64,000 nucleotides of DNA, from NCBI GenBank assembly GCA_947167135.1, contig CAMVGV010000004.1, positions 1 through 64,000 of the forward strand, in the 5' to 3' direction. Below are positions 48,113 through 58,095 of this stretch, in pieces. Under the pieces are notes generated by a model that saw only the letters and a program-made list of their open reading frames with translations, was not told the DNA's origin and ran no database searches. The translations under genes and the position numbers were made by a program. Position 1 is the stretch's first letter; each line of letters opens with the position of its first letter. The stretch is from an uncultured Lachnospiraceae bacterium. Its GTDB lineage: Bacteria > Bacillota > Clostridia > Lachnospirales > Lachnospiraceae.

Positions 48113-49270
48113 ATGGCAGAATTCGAATACAGTAAATTAAGCGATGCATATGACGACTTTGAGTTTCCGATCGTAAGGCTTACGGTGGATGGAAAAGAGC
48201 TGTCCAAAGAGGAAAACCTTATGGTCACGGGGATGGACGTGGATCTCACAAGCGGTTATGAAGCTTCGGTCGCCACAGTTACACTTGCCGGATCCTATAA
48301 TGCCGACTCAAAGAGCTTTGATGTGGAAAAAACAAAAAAGTATATGCTCCTTGGATCCTCAATAATAATTGCCACAGGTTACGGAAACGTTTCCCGTGAG
48401 ATCTTCAGGGGTTTTATAGCGAGGGTTCATTTCATAATACCTCCGGCGATCGATGACGAGATACCCTCCGTAGAGATCACGGCTATGGATGCCAAGGGCC
48501 TTATGATGGCGAACCGCCATTCCAAGAGACTAAAGGCTAAATTCTATTCGGACGCGGTTAAGGAGGTTCTTGAGACAAATACCTTTCTTTCTCAGAAGGA
48601 TGACATGGGCAATGATTTCACTGCCTTAAACATTACCGACACCCCGGACAAGCAGGAGGGACAGGGGGAAAGCGGGACAACCGACAGAAGGGTTGAGATG
48701 GTGGAGGAAAGTGACTACGAATTTATTGTAAAGGCCGCAAAGAAATTTAATTTCGAGTTCTTCATAGTGGGAGGCAATCTGTACTTTATAGAGGCAAAGA
48801 AGAACACGGATCCCCTGATAGTTCTTTCCCCGGGTTGTGGAGTGGGATCACTTGACATCGGCTACGATATAAGCGGAATAGTACGGTCCGTTGAGGTCAG
48901 GAATATAAATATGGAGGATGGCAAGTATCTGGGGAATACGAAGAAGACAACTACCAAGATATCTCTCGGAAACAAGGCAAAGCCTCTGGTTGAGAAGCAG
49001 TCCCTGGTGTATATCGATCCTACGGCAAAGAGTAAGGATGATGCGGGACACAGGGCAGAGTATCTGATGGACAGCATAGATTACCGTTTCGGAAGCATAA
49101 GCGCATCCTTTACCGGGCTTCCCGAGGTGGTGCCGGGACGCTTTGTCACTCTTTCCGGATTCGGATCACCCCTTGATAATGATTTTTACCTTAAAAGAGT
49201 CCGGCATATGATAGGGGGTGACTCTTACAGGATAATGATAGAGGGCGTGGCAAATTCGATAAAAGAGTAG
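48113..49270 (+). CDS. Baseplate hub protein, gpD / phage late control D / VgrG N-terminal-like
   Basis: VTGMDVDLTSGYEASVATVTLAGSY...DYEFIVKAAKKFNFEFFIVGGNLYFIEAKK...LSGFGSPLDNDFYLKRVRHMIGGDSYRI. Confidence 0.85.
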   Translation: MAEFEYSKLSDAYDDFEFPIVRLTVDGKELSKEENLMVTGMDVDLTSGYEASVATVTLAGSYNADSKSFDVEKTKKYMLLGSSIIIATGYGNVSREIFRGFIARVHFIIPPAIDDEIPSVEITAMDAKGLMMANRHSKRLKAKFYSDAVKEVLETNTFLSQKDDMGNDFTALNITDTPDKQEGQGESGTTDRRVEMVEESDYEFIVKAAKKFNFEFFIVGGNLYFIEAKKNTDPLIVLSPGCGVGSLDIGYDISGIVRSVEVRNINMEDGKYLGNTKKTTTKISLGNKAKPLVEKQSLVYIDPTAKSKDDAGHRAEYLMDSIDYRFGSISASFTGLPEVVPGRFVTLSGFGSPLDNDFYLKRVRHMIGGDSYRIMIEGVANSIKE

Positions 49271-49286
49271 GTACAGTGTAAAGCAT

Positions 49287-50180
49287 ATGGCGATTTTTGA
49301 CATTATAGAGGACGTATCAAAAAAACAGATAGAGAAAACGGATACCGGAGACTCCAGGATAGTCGGGATAATGCTCGGAAAGGTTGTAAAGAACTATGAT
49401 GAGAACATGCCGGGAAGGGTTTCGGTAATCCTTCTTTCCAGGGAAGAGGTCAAGGATGAAAACGGCGACCAGAACGGACAGGGAAATGAGGATGAAGCCA
49501 ATAATTCAAGGCTTCTCTGGCCGAAGGTCGTAATGCCTTCCTCCGGAAGCTCCTGGGGACATTATTTCATTCCCGAGATAGGGGATCTGGTTCTGGTAGC
49601 TTTTGAGCAGGGAAATATCGACAGACCCTATGTGGTGGGCTGTATCCCGAAGAACAATGACCAGATACTGACAAAAAGCAAGGATGAGAAGAATAAGTAT
49701 AAAAAAATAGTCACCAAAAACGGCAGTGCCATTATCTTTGAGGACATAGTTCCGGACGAGAACGAAGGCGGGGGTGAGGATCCCGGAGCCAAGGACAAGA
49801 TCACGGTTGTGACAGCCCTTGAGGCTCATCATATCCTCCTGGACAACGAAAAGAAAGAGATAGAGATCGCCGACAAGGAAAAGAAGAATCTTGTCCGTCT
49901 GTCAACGGATGAACAGAAGGGACATATTGAGATAACTGCTGCAAAGAAGCTTACCATTACAGTTGGGGACAATGTCTCCCTTGTAATGAACGGTGAAACG
50001 GGCGCGGTCACTCTGAAGGCAAAGAAGTTTACCGTACAGACCGATGAGAGCCTGACACTTGAAAGCCAGGGTAAGGCAGAATTCAAGGGAACGAATGTGA
50101 CCGCAGAGGGCAGCTCCATGCTGAAGCTCAGCAGCAACGGAGCGGTGCAGGTTTCCGGAACACCAATTAAACTGGGCTAG
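49287..50180 (+). CDS. Baseplate spike protein, gp5 OB-fold / gpV / VgrG C-terminal-like
   Basis: GIMLGKVVKNYDENMPGRVSVILLSRE...LLWPKVVMPSSGSSWGHYFIPEIGDLVLVAFEQGNIDRPYVVGCI and repetitive beta-helix-like C-terminus. Confidence 0.9.
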   Translation: MAIFDIIEDVSKKQIEKTDTGDSRIVGIMLGKVVKNYDENMPGRVSVILLSREEVKDENGDQNGQGNEDEANNSRLLWPKVVMPSSGSSWGHYFIPEIGDLVLVAFEQGNIDRPYVVGCIPKNNDQILTKSKDEKNKYKKIVTKNGSAIIFEDIVPDENEGGGEDPGAKDKITVVTALEAHHILLDNEKKEIEIADKEKKNLVRLSTDEQKGHIEITAAKKLTITVGDNVSLVMNGETGAVTLKAKKFTVQTDESLTLESQGKAEFKGTNVTAEGSSMLKLSSNGAVQVSGTPIKLG

Positions 50181-50197
50181 GCAGGGAATGAGATACT

Positions 50198-50680
50198 ATG
50201 GCTGATACAAAATTTCTGGGTACGGGATGTAAGTTCCCGGTAGAGATCGACCCGGCAACCGGAAGATTTATGACGGTTTCCGGAAACAGGTCGGTAAAGG
50301 AATCGATCTATCTTATACTTATGACGCAGAGAACGGAGAGGCTGGTCAGACCTTCCTTCGGTTCGGACATAATGAATTTTACCTTTATGGACACCGGAAC
50401 AACCATGATGTCCATATTAAGGAGGGATATCGCCCAGACAATAATGGATAATGAGCCAAGGGTCGCAGATATAGATGTTACCACAGAATACCGTGATAAG
50501 CAGGGTGTGATATATATAAATCTTGAATATCTGGTCAGAGATACCAATACCCGGGACAACATGGTATTTCCCTTCTATCTCGACAACGGAACGAAGGAGA
50601 TGGCCGAGAACGAGGAAGGGGATATGATACCTGACGGCTATGAGGGCGAATACAATGACTTGGAGGAGAGCGGATCATAA
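50198..50680 (+). CDS. gp25/gpW-like baseplate wedge protein (Afp9-like)
   Basis: SGNRSVKESIYLILMTQRTERLVRPSFGSDIMNFTF...SILRRDIAQTIMDNEPRVADIDV. Confidence 0.92.
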   Translation: MADTKFLGTGCKFPVEIDPATGRFMTVSGNRSVKESIYLILMTQRTERLVRPSFGSDIMNFTFMDTGTTMMSILRRDIAQTIMDNEPRVADIDVTTEYRDKQGVIYINLEYLVRDTNTRDNMVFPFYLDNGTKEMAENEEGDMIPDGYEGEYNDLEESGS

Positions 50681-53600
50681 ATGAAGCTTTACGATTGCTC
50701 CATACAGGACACCGAAAACAGAATAGAGGAGCTCGCCGCACATTATGTGCCGGAGTGGCATTTTGACAGGAACAATCCTGATATAGGTACTGCAATTGCA
50801 AAGATCTTTGCTGTACAGATGCAGGAAAATGTGGGACTGGTCAACCGTATGATGGACAGGTTCCACGCTGAATTCGTGAACATGCTTGACATCTCCCTTA
50901 AGCCGGCAAAGCCTGCAGGCAGTCTCGTACAGTTCAATCTTATTGAGAATTCCGTACCGGGAACCATGGTGAGAAAGGGAACCAGGCTTGTTTCCGCAGG
51001 AGCTTCGGGCAACGGAGAGGGTGTTCTCTTTGAGACCGACAGGGAGATATATGTCACCAGCTCAAAGATAGTCGATGCTTTCATGACCGACAGAGAGGAG
51101 GGTACCTTTGTCCCTCTTCTCGGAAACTTTACGAACCCTGAAATAATAGAGGGTGTGGAGATCCGCGAGGAGGAAGCGGAGGAAACGGAGGAAGCGGAGG
51201 CTGAAACAGAGGAGGTTGAAGCAGAGGACCCATACAGGAATACCGTACGTCCCTTTGTACTTTTTTCCGAAAAGGGGAATATTGCGAGAAGCGTCCTGAT
51301 ACTCTATCACGAATCCGTATTTGATCTTGAAAAAGAGCCTATTTACGTCAGGCTTTCGGGAAATACGGAGCTGAATGAAAAGATCAAAAATGGTGAATTC
51401 CGTTTCAGGTATTACTCAAAGAGCGGACTTAAGGATTTCGACCGTGTAGAACTAAAGGAGGACGGAGAGACCTTCGAGCTTGAAAAGCATGATCTGAATG
51501 CAAAATTCAATCTCGGAAACAGAGAGTATGCGGTGGTCATACTGGAGGCCGAGAATACGATCAAGCAGGATATCGAGGCGGAGGGCATTTCTCTCTCATC
51601 TTCGGGACGGGAAAGACCGCTGGAATTTGTAAATGACGGAAGTCTGGACATGGACATCGACAGGTTCGAGCCCTTTTCAGATACACTTTCGGTATATAAT
51701 GAATGTTATCTCGGTTCTGATGTTTATTTTTCAAAAGGCGGGGCTATGATAACCCTTACTTTCCACGTGAATTACGGGGAAAAGGGACTGTATCTCACCA
51801 GACAGGAGGAAGAGGTACAGCTGAAGATATTCAAGAAAAAGCCGAAGGTGATAGCAGCGGATATTCCGGCTGACGCATATGCGGACGAGATCGTTATGGA
51901 ATACTTTAACGGTACGGGCTGGAGGAAGCTTCGCTGCAACAGTGATGTGTCCGAAATGTTCGCCCGTGTTGACGCCGGGGACTATGAGATATCCTTTGTC
52001 TGTCCCGATGACTGGGAAAGCACGCAGAGCGGTGCATATATGGGACGGGCCATCAGGATGAGACTCATAAAATCCGATAACTGCTTCCTAAGGCCCGGAA
52101 TACATCACTATCCGATCATCTCGAATATGAAGGTTTCCTTCTCCTTCCGCGGACACTTTGTTGCGCCCGGGAGAACCTTCCTCTTTGCCGGTACACAGCG
52201 AAGAGAGATCACCAGGGAGGTAAAGTCTGAAGGCCGCTTTGTGATACTGTCCGGCGGAAAATACAGTGACGACGCACTGTACCTCGGCTTTGACAAAAAA
52301 ATGGAGGGAGGACCGGTAAGCCTGTATTTCGAGCTTTCCGAAGCCATCAATACCAGCTTTTTGAAGTGCCGCTTTGAGTACAGCAGTATCCATGGCTTCA
52401 AGAGGATGAAGGTTGTGGATCATACTATGGATTTCTCCAGATCCGGCTCGGTGATGTTCATACCACCCTCAGATATGGCCTTTGTGACATTGGAGGACAG
52501 AAGGAGGGTATGGATAAGGATAAGCCGTGTACACCCCCAGAACAATTCGGAGAACAGTCTTTTCCTGCCGAGAATACAGAAGATACTGGTAAATGTTGTC
52601 GGGGTTTCAAATATTGTCACCGGCAACGAGGAGAATTATTATATAAATGAGTCGGGACCGAACCTTCACTTCAATCTTCCCCAGGGGAATATCCTGGACG
52701 CTGAGGTGTGGGTGAATGAAAAGGGATCTCTTTCAAATGAGGAAATCGAGCTAATGAAGGAGAATGATCCCGGATCGATCCGTGTTGAATATGATATGCT
52801 TGGAAATATCTATGCGGCATATGTAAAATGGGAGGAGACGGACAGCTTCTTAAATAAGACCGGCAGACGGGTCTATATGATAGACAGGGCTGTTAACGAG
52901 CTTGTCTTTTCTGACGGAAAGAAGGCCGACATACCCAGGGTTGTGGATGACGTGTCGTTCAAGGTACGTGTCCGCATTAGTAACGGCTATGACGGAAATG
53001 TGGCTGCGGGAGCAATAAACGAGTTTGCCCGGACAGAGCTCTATATGGACAGTGTTACAAATCCTGTCCGCTCTTACGGCGGCTCCAATATGGAAACGGT
53101 TCACGCGGCTTTACGCAGGGGCGCCAATGTGATCTACGGACGGGGAAGACTCGTGTCCGCAAACGACTATAAATGGACGATATTAAGCTACTCCGACAGT
53201 ATAGACAAGGTGGCCTGCATTGCCGGAGATACTATAGACGGGAATTATAATGATGCCGATATTTCCTTTGTGCTCCTTATGAGGGATTTTGCCGACGGTT
53301 CCTTCTCCTTCCACAGTATCTCCGAGGAGCTGAAAAAATATCTTCTTACCATATCGTCGGTAACGGTCTCTCCGGATAATATACATATAGTGGAACCTGT
53401 ATTCGTGAGTGTATCGGTCAATGTCTGGGCGGATGTGGGAAGCATAGACGAGAGCTTTGAAACACAGAACCTGATAAAGACCACACTTAAGGATTATTTC
53501 AATCCGGTGTCCGATGGTGAGAGCGAGGGCTGGGAAATAGGTGTGATTCCCAAGCAGAGCCAGATAATGATGAAGCTTGCCTCATTAAAGAGCCGGGCTG

Positions 53601-53746
53601 TGATAAGGAAGATTTCGGTAATAGCGAATTACGTTGACAGGGGCGGTTTCCATGAAACCGACATTTCTGATCTGAAGGTCACTCCCTTCATGGTTGTGAA
53701 GTCCGGAGAACATAAGGTTTATATCAACCTGTCGTCAACTGATTAA
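50681..53746 (+). CDS. Baseplate J-like protein (Afp11-like)
   Basis: Follows gp25; C-terminal GGSNMETVHAALRRGANVIYGRGRLVSANDYKWTILSYSDSIDKVACI typical of baseplate J families. Confidence 0.85.
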   Translation: MKLYDCSIQDTENRIEELAAHYVPEWHFDRNNPDIGTAIAKIFAVQMQENVGLVNRMMDRFHAEFVNMLDISLKPAKPAGSLVQFNLIENSVPGTMVRKGTRLVSAGASGNGEGVLFETDREIYVTSSKIVDAFMTDREEGTFVPLLGNFTNPEIIEGVEIREEEAEETEEAEAETEEVEAEDPYRNTVRPFVLFSEKGNIARSVLILYHESVFDLEKEPIYVRLSGNTELNEKIKNGEFRFRYYSKSGLKDFDRVELKEDGETFELEKHDLNAKFNLGNREYAVVILEAENTIKQDIEAEGISLSSSGRERPLEFVNDGSLDMDIDRFEPFSDTLSVYNECYLGSDVYFSKGGAMITLTFHVNYGEKGLYLTRQEEEVQLKIFKKKPKVIAADIPADAYADEIVMEYFNGTGWRKLRCNSDVSEMFARVDAGDYEISFVCPDDWESTQSGAYMGRAIRMRLIKSDNCFLRPGIHHYPIISNMKVSFSFRGHFVAPGRTFLFAGTQRREITREVKSEGRFVILSGGKYSDDALYLGFDKKMEGGPVSLYFELSEAINTSFLKCRFEYSSIHGFKRMKVVDHTMDFSRSGSVMFIPPSDMAFVTLEDRRRVWIRISRVHPQNNSENSLFLPRIQKILVNVVGVSNIVTGNEENYYINESGPNLHFNLPQGNILDAEVWVNEKGSLSNEEIELMKENDPGSIRVEYDMLGNIYAAYVKWEETDSFLNKTGRRVYMIDRAVNELVFSDGKKADIPRVVDDVSFKVRVRISNGYDGNVAAGAINEFARTELYMDSVTNPVRSYGGSNMETVHAALRRGANVIYGRGRLVSANDYKWTILSYSDSIDKVACIAGDTIDGNYNDADISFVLLMRDFADGSFSFHSISEELKKYLLTISSVTVSPDNIHIVEPVFVSVSVNVWADVGSIDESFETQNLIKTTLKDYFNPVSDGESEGWEIGVIPKQSQIMMKLASLKSRAVIRKISVIANYVDRGGFHETDISDLKVTPFMVVKSGEHKVYINLSSTD

Positions 53747-53760
53747 CGGAGAACGGACAG

Positions 53761-55848
53761 ATGCTGCGAATAGAAGAGATTTCGGGAAGAACATATCAGG
53801 AGAGAATGGCGGACTCCCTTACCGCCCTTCCCCTTATTTCGGAGGAATGGACAAACTATAATGCCTCCGATCCAGGAATAACGATTCTCGAAAACCTCAT
53901 AGCCTTTGAAGCACTTCAGGGCTCATATATAAGCGACCTGGACTTTGAGACAAGGTTCAGGCTGCTGAAGATGGCGGGCTTCACACCCTCCAGGGCGAAG
54001 TGCGCGAGGGTTCTTCTTTCCCCCGTGAATACGGAGAAGAGCTTCCGGCTCAGCGCAAACCAGAAGTTCAAGCTCGGCGATCTTATTTTTGAGACAAAGA
54101 AGGCCGTGAATACCGGCGGGATTTCCCTTACGGGTATATTTTCCTCCTACGGCGGTTCCTTCCACGATTTCAGCTTTTTAAGCGACAGGGAATACAGGAT
54201 GTCTGCCAGAGTGTTCGGAGAAGAGCCTAAGGCAGGTGACTGCATATACTTTGTTTCCAATGCTTTTCCGGATCCGGGAAGCGATACCTGCTTTTATATC
54301 TCTATAGACACCAGGTTCAACCGGAATCCCGTAACCGACCGCTCGGACAATATCTTTGCATCTCTTAAATGGGAATACTTTACCGCTGAGGGCTTTAAGG
54401 AACTGAAGGTCCACGATTATACTGGCGCCTTTCTTTTAAGCGGAGAGATAAAATTCAGGATCCCGGATAAAAAGGCCGTACCCTTCGAAGGAACACCGGT
54501 AAAGGGCTATTGCATAAGGGCTACGCTGACACATGCAAGCTATGATGTGGTTCCGAGATTCAAGTCGGTGAACGGCTTCCTTTTCGAGGTATGGCAGAAA
54601 AATTCCAGGTCACTCTCAATAACCAGCCAGAAAACGGACAGGCTGGAGATAACTAGTCCTTTTGAGGATGAGTATGTGCTGGTATTTGCGAAGGATAAGA
54701 AGGGCTCTTCCTACAGAAGATATGAGCTTGTAACCGGCTACGGCAAGAAGGGGAGGTGCTGTCTCTACGAGAGGAAGGGAAAGAGAAAGTTTTCCCTGAC
54801 CTTTGACGAGGAAGCCTTCGGCTATGTTCCATTCAAGACCAAGGATGCGGTGCGTGTCGTACTTTACAGTGAAGAGGTTATGCGGCGTTACCGCATAGGG
54901 CAGGTTCTGGGATATGACGATCAGGAGCTGGAGCTTCCGTTAAAGCACATTGTACCGGACAGCTTCTGTCTCATAGCAAAGAGATATGATGAAGACGGAG
55001 GAGAGATCTTCAATTTCGTCCGTCCGGGGAAAAATGAGGGGGATGCCCTGACCTTCCATCTCCTTGAGAATGACGGAAAGATCATAATAGAGGATGCAGG
55101 AGACTACATAGGAGCAGAGCTCTTTATGGCATCGGCCGCGGTTACGGACGGAGCCAGAGGAAATATCAGAGCCGGAAATACCCTGAAAGCCCTTGAAATA
55201 GACGGAAATCCCGGGTTCTACAATCCCGGACCGGGAAACGGCGGCGCATACAGGGAGAGCCTTGAGGAGGTAAGGAGCCGCTTCAGAGAGGATATCTTTA
55301 CTCCCTATACCTGTATCACGGCAGCTGATTACGAGAGAGTGGTGGCGGCAACTCCCGGGCTTTGTATCAGGAAGACAAGGGCGGTCATGGATGAAATGGA
55401 AAACATAGTCCATATCGCCGTGATGCCGGGAACGGATGAGAAGTTCCCCACTCTTTCGGAGGAATACAGGAAGTCGATAAACGATACGCTTTTTGAAAGA
55501 AGGCTTATCACCACAAGATTCCAGATACTGTCTCCCGTATATACGAAGGTGTCAGTAAAGACCACAGTGTATGTAAAGAGGCATTTCGGTGATGCCCTTC
55601 TGCACATAGAAACTGCTTTGAAGGAAAAGCTTGATTATATTTCCGGGGATAATAATTTCGGCGATGTGCTCCGCTTCGAGGATGTTTTTCATGTGATGGA
55701 GGAGCTGGAATGCGTGGAATATGTATATGAGCTCTTTATGAGGCCGGAGAATGCAAAATATGCGACCCTCAGAGATTCAAACATATATCCTGCGGAAAAC
55801 TGCCTTCTGTACCCGGGAAATCTGGATATTGAGATAGTGGGCAGTTGA
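53761..55848 (+). CDS. Baseplate J-like protein (second, Afp12-like position)
   Basis: SEEWTNYNASDPGITILENLIAFEAL...SLEEVRSRFREDIFTPYTCITAADYERVVAATPGLCIRKTRAV. Confidence 0.82.
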   Translation: MLRIEEISGRTYQERMADSLTALPLISEEWTNYNASDPGITILENLIAFEALQGSYISDLDFETRFRLLKMAGFTPSRAKCARVLLSPVNTEKSFRLSANQKFKLGDLIFETKKAVNTGGISLTGIFSSYGGSFHDFSFLSDREYRMSARVFGEEPKAGDCIYFVSNAFPDPGSDTCFYISIDTRFNRNPVTDRSDNIFASLKWEYFTAEGFKELKVHDYTGAFLLSGEIKFRIPDKKAVPFEGTPVKGYCIRATLTHASYDVVPRFKSVNGFLFEVWQKNSRSLSITSQKTDRLEITSPFEDEYVLVFAKDKKGSSYRRYELVTGYGKKGRCCLYERKGKRKFSLTFDEEAFGYVPFKTKDAVRVVLYSEEVMRRYRIGQVLGYDDQELELPLKHIVPDSFCLIAKRYDEDGGEIFNFVRPGKNEGDALTFHLLENDGKIIIEDAGDYIGAELFMASAAVTDGARGNIRAGNTLKALEIDGNPGFYNPGPGNGGAYRESLEEVRSRFREDIFTPYTCITAADYERVVAATPGLCIRKTRAVMDEMENIVHIAVMPGTDEKFPTLSEEYRKSINDTLFERRLITTRFQILSPVYTKVSVKTTVYVKRHFGDALLHIETALKEKLDYISGDNNFGDVLRFEDVFHVMEELECVEYVYELFMRPENAKYATLRDSNIYPAENCLLYPGNLDIEIVGS

Positions 55849-55869
55849 TCTTATAAAGCCTTGTTGTAA

Positions 55870-55898
55870 CTATTCAGAATCCGAAGGGTTCCGAATAG
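55870..55898. other. Intergenic hairpin CTATTC-A-GAATCC-GAA-GGGTTC-C-GAATAG
   Basis: Two 6-bp helices separated by one A/C mismatch with a 3-nt loop. Confidence 0.55.
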
Positions 55899-55936
55899 AT
55901 ATGCCCTGTTGATGAAAGGAGCGGCATAGAAAGAAT

Positions 55937-57040
55937 ATGCCCAGATATTCCATAAGAAAAAACAGAATAATGGAGGGATGCCATAAGGGCTTCAGCTATG
56001 ATCCGGTCAATAAACCTACGGCTCTTACCTTTGATCCCGAAGAGATGTTCCATGCGATCTTCCTTAAGGGGATCGATTCCACGAAAAAGGGGGCAGAATG
56101 GGGGAGACTTTTCTTTAAGGCTGCCGGATCGGATGAAGCCGCATTGACGGTTTATATTCTTTCAACCGACTACAGGGATGATCTTTCGGAAGCCGCGGGA
56201 ATGGATATTGATAAGTATCTGTGCGGGGAGGAGGCGGATGTAAGGGAGAAGACTGAGTTCCTGAAAAGAATGGGTGCGATCCGGATAAACGGATGCTCAG
56301 ACTGCCTGCTCTATGATATTTCGGGTCAGTATATCTTCATAGCTATAGAGGTTTCCGGCGAGGGGAGCCTTGATATCTCGGATATCGTTCTCGACAGCAA
56401 AGGGGATAATTTCATGGATACCTATCCGGAGGTGTACAGACAGAGAAACAGCTTTTTCCACAGATATATTTCCATATTTTCGTCTATATACAATGACTTC
56501 CAGAGAGATATAGATTCCCTGTCGGATGTGCTTGATCTTGACAAGTGCAACGAAGAACAGCTGATCATATACGGAGGCTGGATGGGTATGGATCTTTCCG
56601 GAGGCTTCCTGGAGGAGGATGTTTTCCGGCAGCTTGTGAAGGAGGCATACAGCTTAAACCGTATGAAGGGAACCAGAAAAGCAATTGAACGCATACTTGA
56701 GATCATACTTAAGGAAAAACCTGTTATAATAGAACATAACCTTGTGCGCTCGGCCATCAGGGAGGAGGAGATCGAGCTTCCCGAAAACTTTAAGGCACGG
56801 GGAATATATGATGTTACCATACTGGTTAAGCGTCATATTACCGAGGAATTAAGGCATCAGGCACTATATATCCTGAATCAGTATATGCCCCTTAGAACCC
56901 GTATATCCTTAGCCCAGCTGGACGAGAGGCCTGTTGTCGATTCCAACAGCTACCTTGATATTAATACGAGGCTGCCCGGAGAGAGCAAGGCGGTTCTGGA
57001 TAAGGAAATTTCAATGGACGGTATAACGGTTTTACTGTAG
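55937..57040 (+). CDS. Phage tail protein I-like CIS baseplate protein
   Basis: YPEVYRQRNSFFHRYISIFSSIYNDFQRDIDSLSDVLDLDKCNEEQLIIYGGWMGMDL...LVKEAYSLNRMKGTRKAIERILEI. Confidence 0.82.
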   Translation: MPRYSIRKNRIMEGCHKGFSYDPVNKPTALTFDPEEMFHAIFLKGIDSTKKGAEWGRLFFKAAGSDEAALTVYILSTDYRDDLSEAAGMDIDKYLCGEEADVREKTEFLKRMGAIRINGCSDCLLYDISGQYIFIAIEVSGEGSLDISDIVLDSKGDNFMDTYPEVYRQRNSFFHRYISIFSSIYNDFQRDIDSLSDVLDLDKCNEEQLIIYGGWMGMDLSGGFLEEDVFRQLVKEAYSLNRMKGTRKAIERILEIILKEKPVIIEHNLVRSAIREEEIELPENFKARGIYDVTILVKRHITEELRHQALYILNQYMPLRTRISLAQLDERPVVDSNSYLDINTRLPGESKAVLDKEISMDGITVLL

Positions 57041-57050
57041 GGAAGGAGAA

Positions 57051-57362
57051 TTGCCGTTACTTATGAACATTACGGAAGAGAGAAACGGGGAAAATGTGCG
57101 CCTGGAGGTGGAGGGAAGAATAGACAGTGCCAACTGTGCAGAATTCCAGGACAGGCTGCTTAAGGCATTTTTTAATTCGACTTCCGTCACACTTGATCTG
57201 GAGGGTGTTGTCCAGCTTTCAAGTGCTGCGCTCAGGGCTCTTATGCTTGGAAAGAAGACTGCAGAGTCCAAGGGAGGCAGCTTTGTGGTCCTGAATGCAA
57301 GTCCGGCCGTATGTGATGTTTTCAGAGTGACGGGCTTTGATAAGCTCCTTGATATCCGTTAG
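57051..57362 (+). CDS. STAS-domain protein (anti-sigma-factor-antagonist-like)
   Basis: LEVEGRIDSANCAEFQDRLLKAF...VTLDLEGVVQLSSAALRALMLGKKTAESKGGSFVVLNASPAVCDVFRVTGFDKLLDI; start TTG 57051 or ATG 57063. Confidence 0.85.
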   Translation: MPLLMNITEERNGENVRLEVEGRIDSANCAEFQDRLLKAFFNSTSVTLDLEGVVQLSSAALRALMLGKKTAESKGGSFVVLNASPAVCDVFRVTGFDKLLDIR

Positions 57363-57365
57363 AAG

Positions 57366-58013
57366 ATGATAAGCTTTGAGAAGATCAGAAAAACCTTCGC
57401 GGAGGGTGAAAAACCGGTATTCGAAGAATTCAGCGAGTATATTGAGGAGGGAGAATTTGTCATCCTTACGGGAAGGAGCGGAAGCGGGAAAAGCACTCTC
57501 ATAAAGATGCTCCTTAAGGAAACCGAGCCTGACGGTGGAAAGATAGTGGTGGACGGCCGCGATATCTCAGAGATCAAACCGGGGGAGATACCGTTTTACA
57601 GAAGAGGGATAGGAGTGATCTTTCAGGATTTCAGGCTGTTTGATGAGTACACTGTATTCGGAAATCTGGAGGTCACACTAAGTCTCACCGGAGGCAGCGG
57701 CAAGGATACTGAAAAGAGGATAACCGATATCCTGAAGCTTCTGGGCATTGACAGGCTTCATAAGCGTTACCCCGGGGAGCTGTCCGGAGGGGAAAAGCAA
57801 AAGGTCTGTATGGCAAGAGCCATAATAAATGACCCGAAGATAGTACTGGCGGACGAGCCCACCGGCAACCTCGATCCCGGGTCATCGAAGGAGATATTCA
57901 GACTTCTGGAGCTCATACACAGACACGGGACGACCATTCTGATGGCCACACATGATTTTGACACTGCCGGAGCACTCATTAAGGAGGGAAGAAGGGTTTC
58001 TCTGGACAAATAA
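57366..58013 (+). CDS. ABC-type ATPase, FtsE-like
   Basis: Walker A GRSGSGKST, IGVIFQDFRLFDEYTVFGNLEV, signature LSGGEKQKV, Walker B IVLADEPTGNLD. Confidence 0.88.
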   Translation: MISFEKIRKTFAEGEKPVFEEFSEYIEEGEFVILTGRSGSGKSTLIKMLLKETEPDGGKIVVDGRDISEIKPGEIPFYRRGIGVIFQDFRLFDEYTVFGNLEVTLSLTGGSGKDTEKRITDILKLLGIDRLHKRYPGELSGGEKQKVCMARAIINDPKIVLADEPTGNLDPGSSKEIFRLLELIHRHGTTILMATHDFDTAGALIKEGRRVSLDK

Positions 58014-58095
58014 ACTAAACGCCCATATCCTGTTCCTCGCGGAATGGTTTAAGGCGACAGGTACTTTTAGAGCAAATTGAAAGGATTTTTACGAT

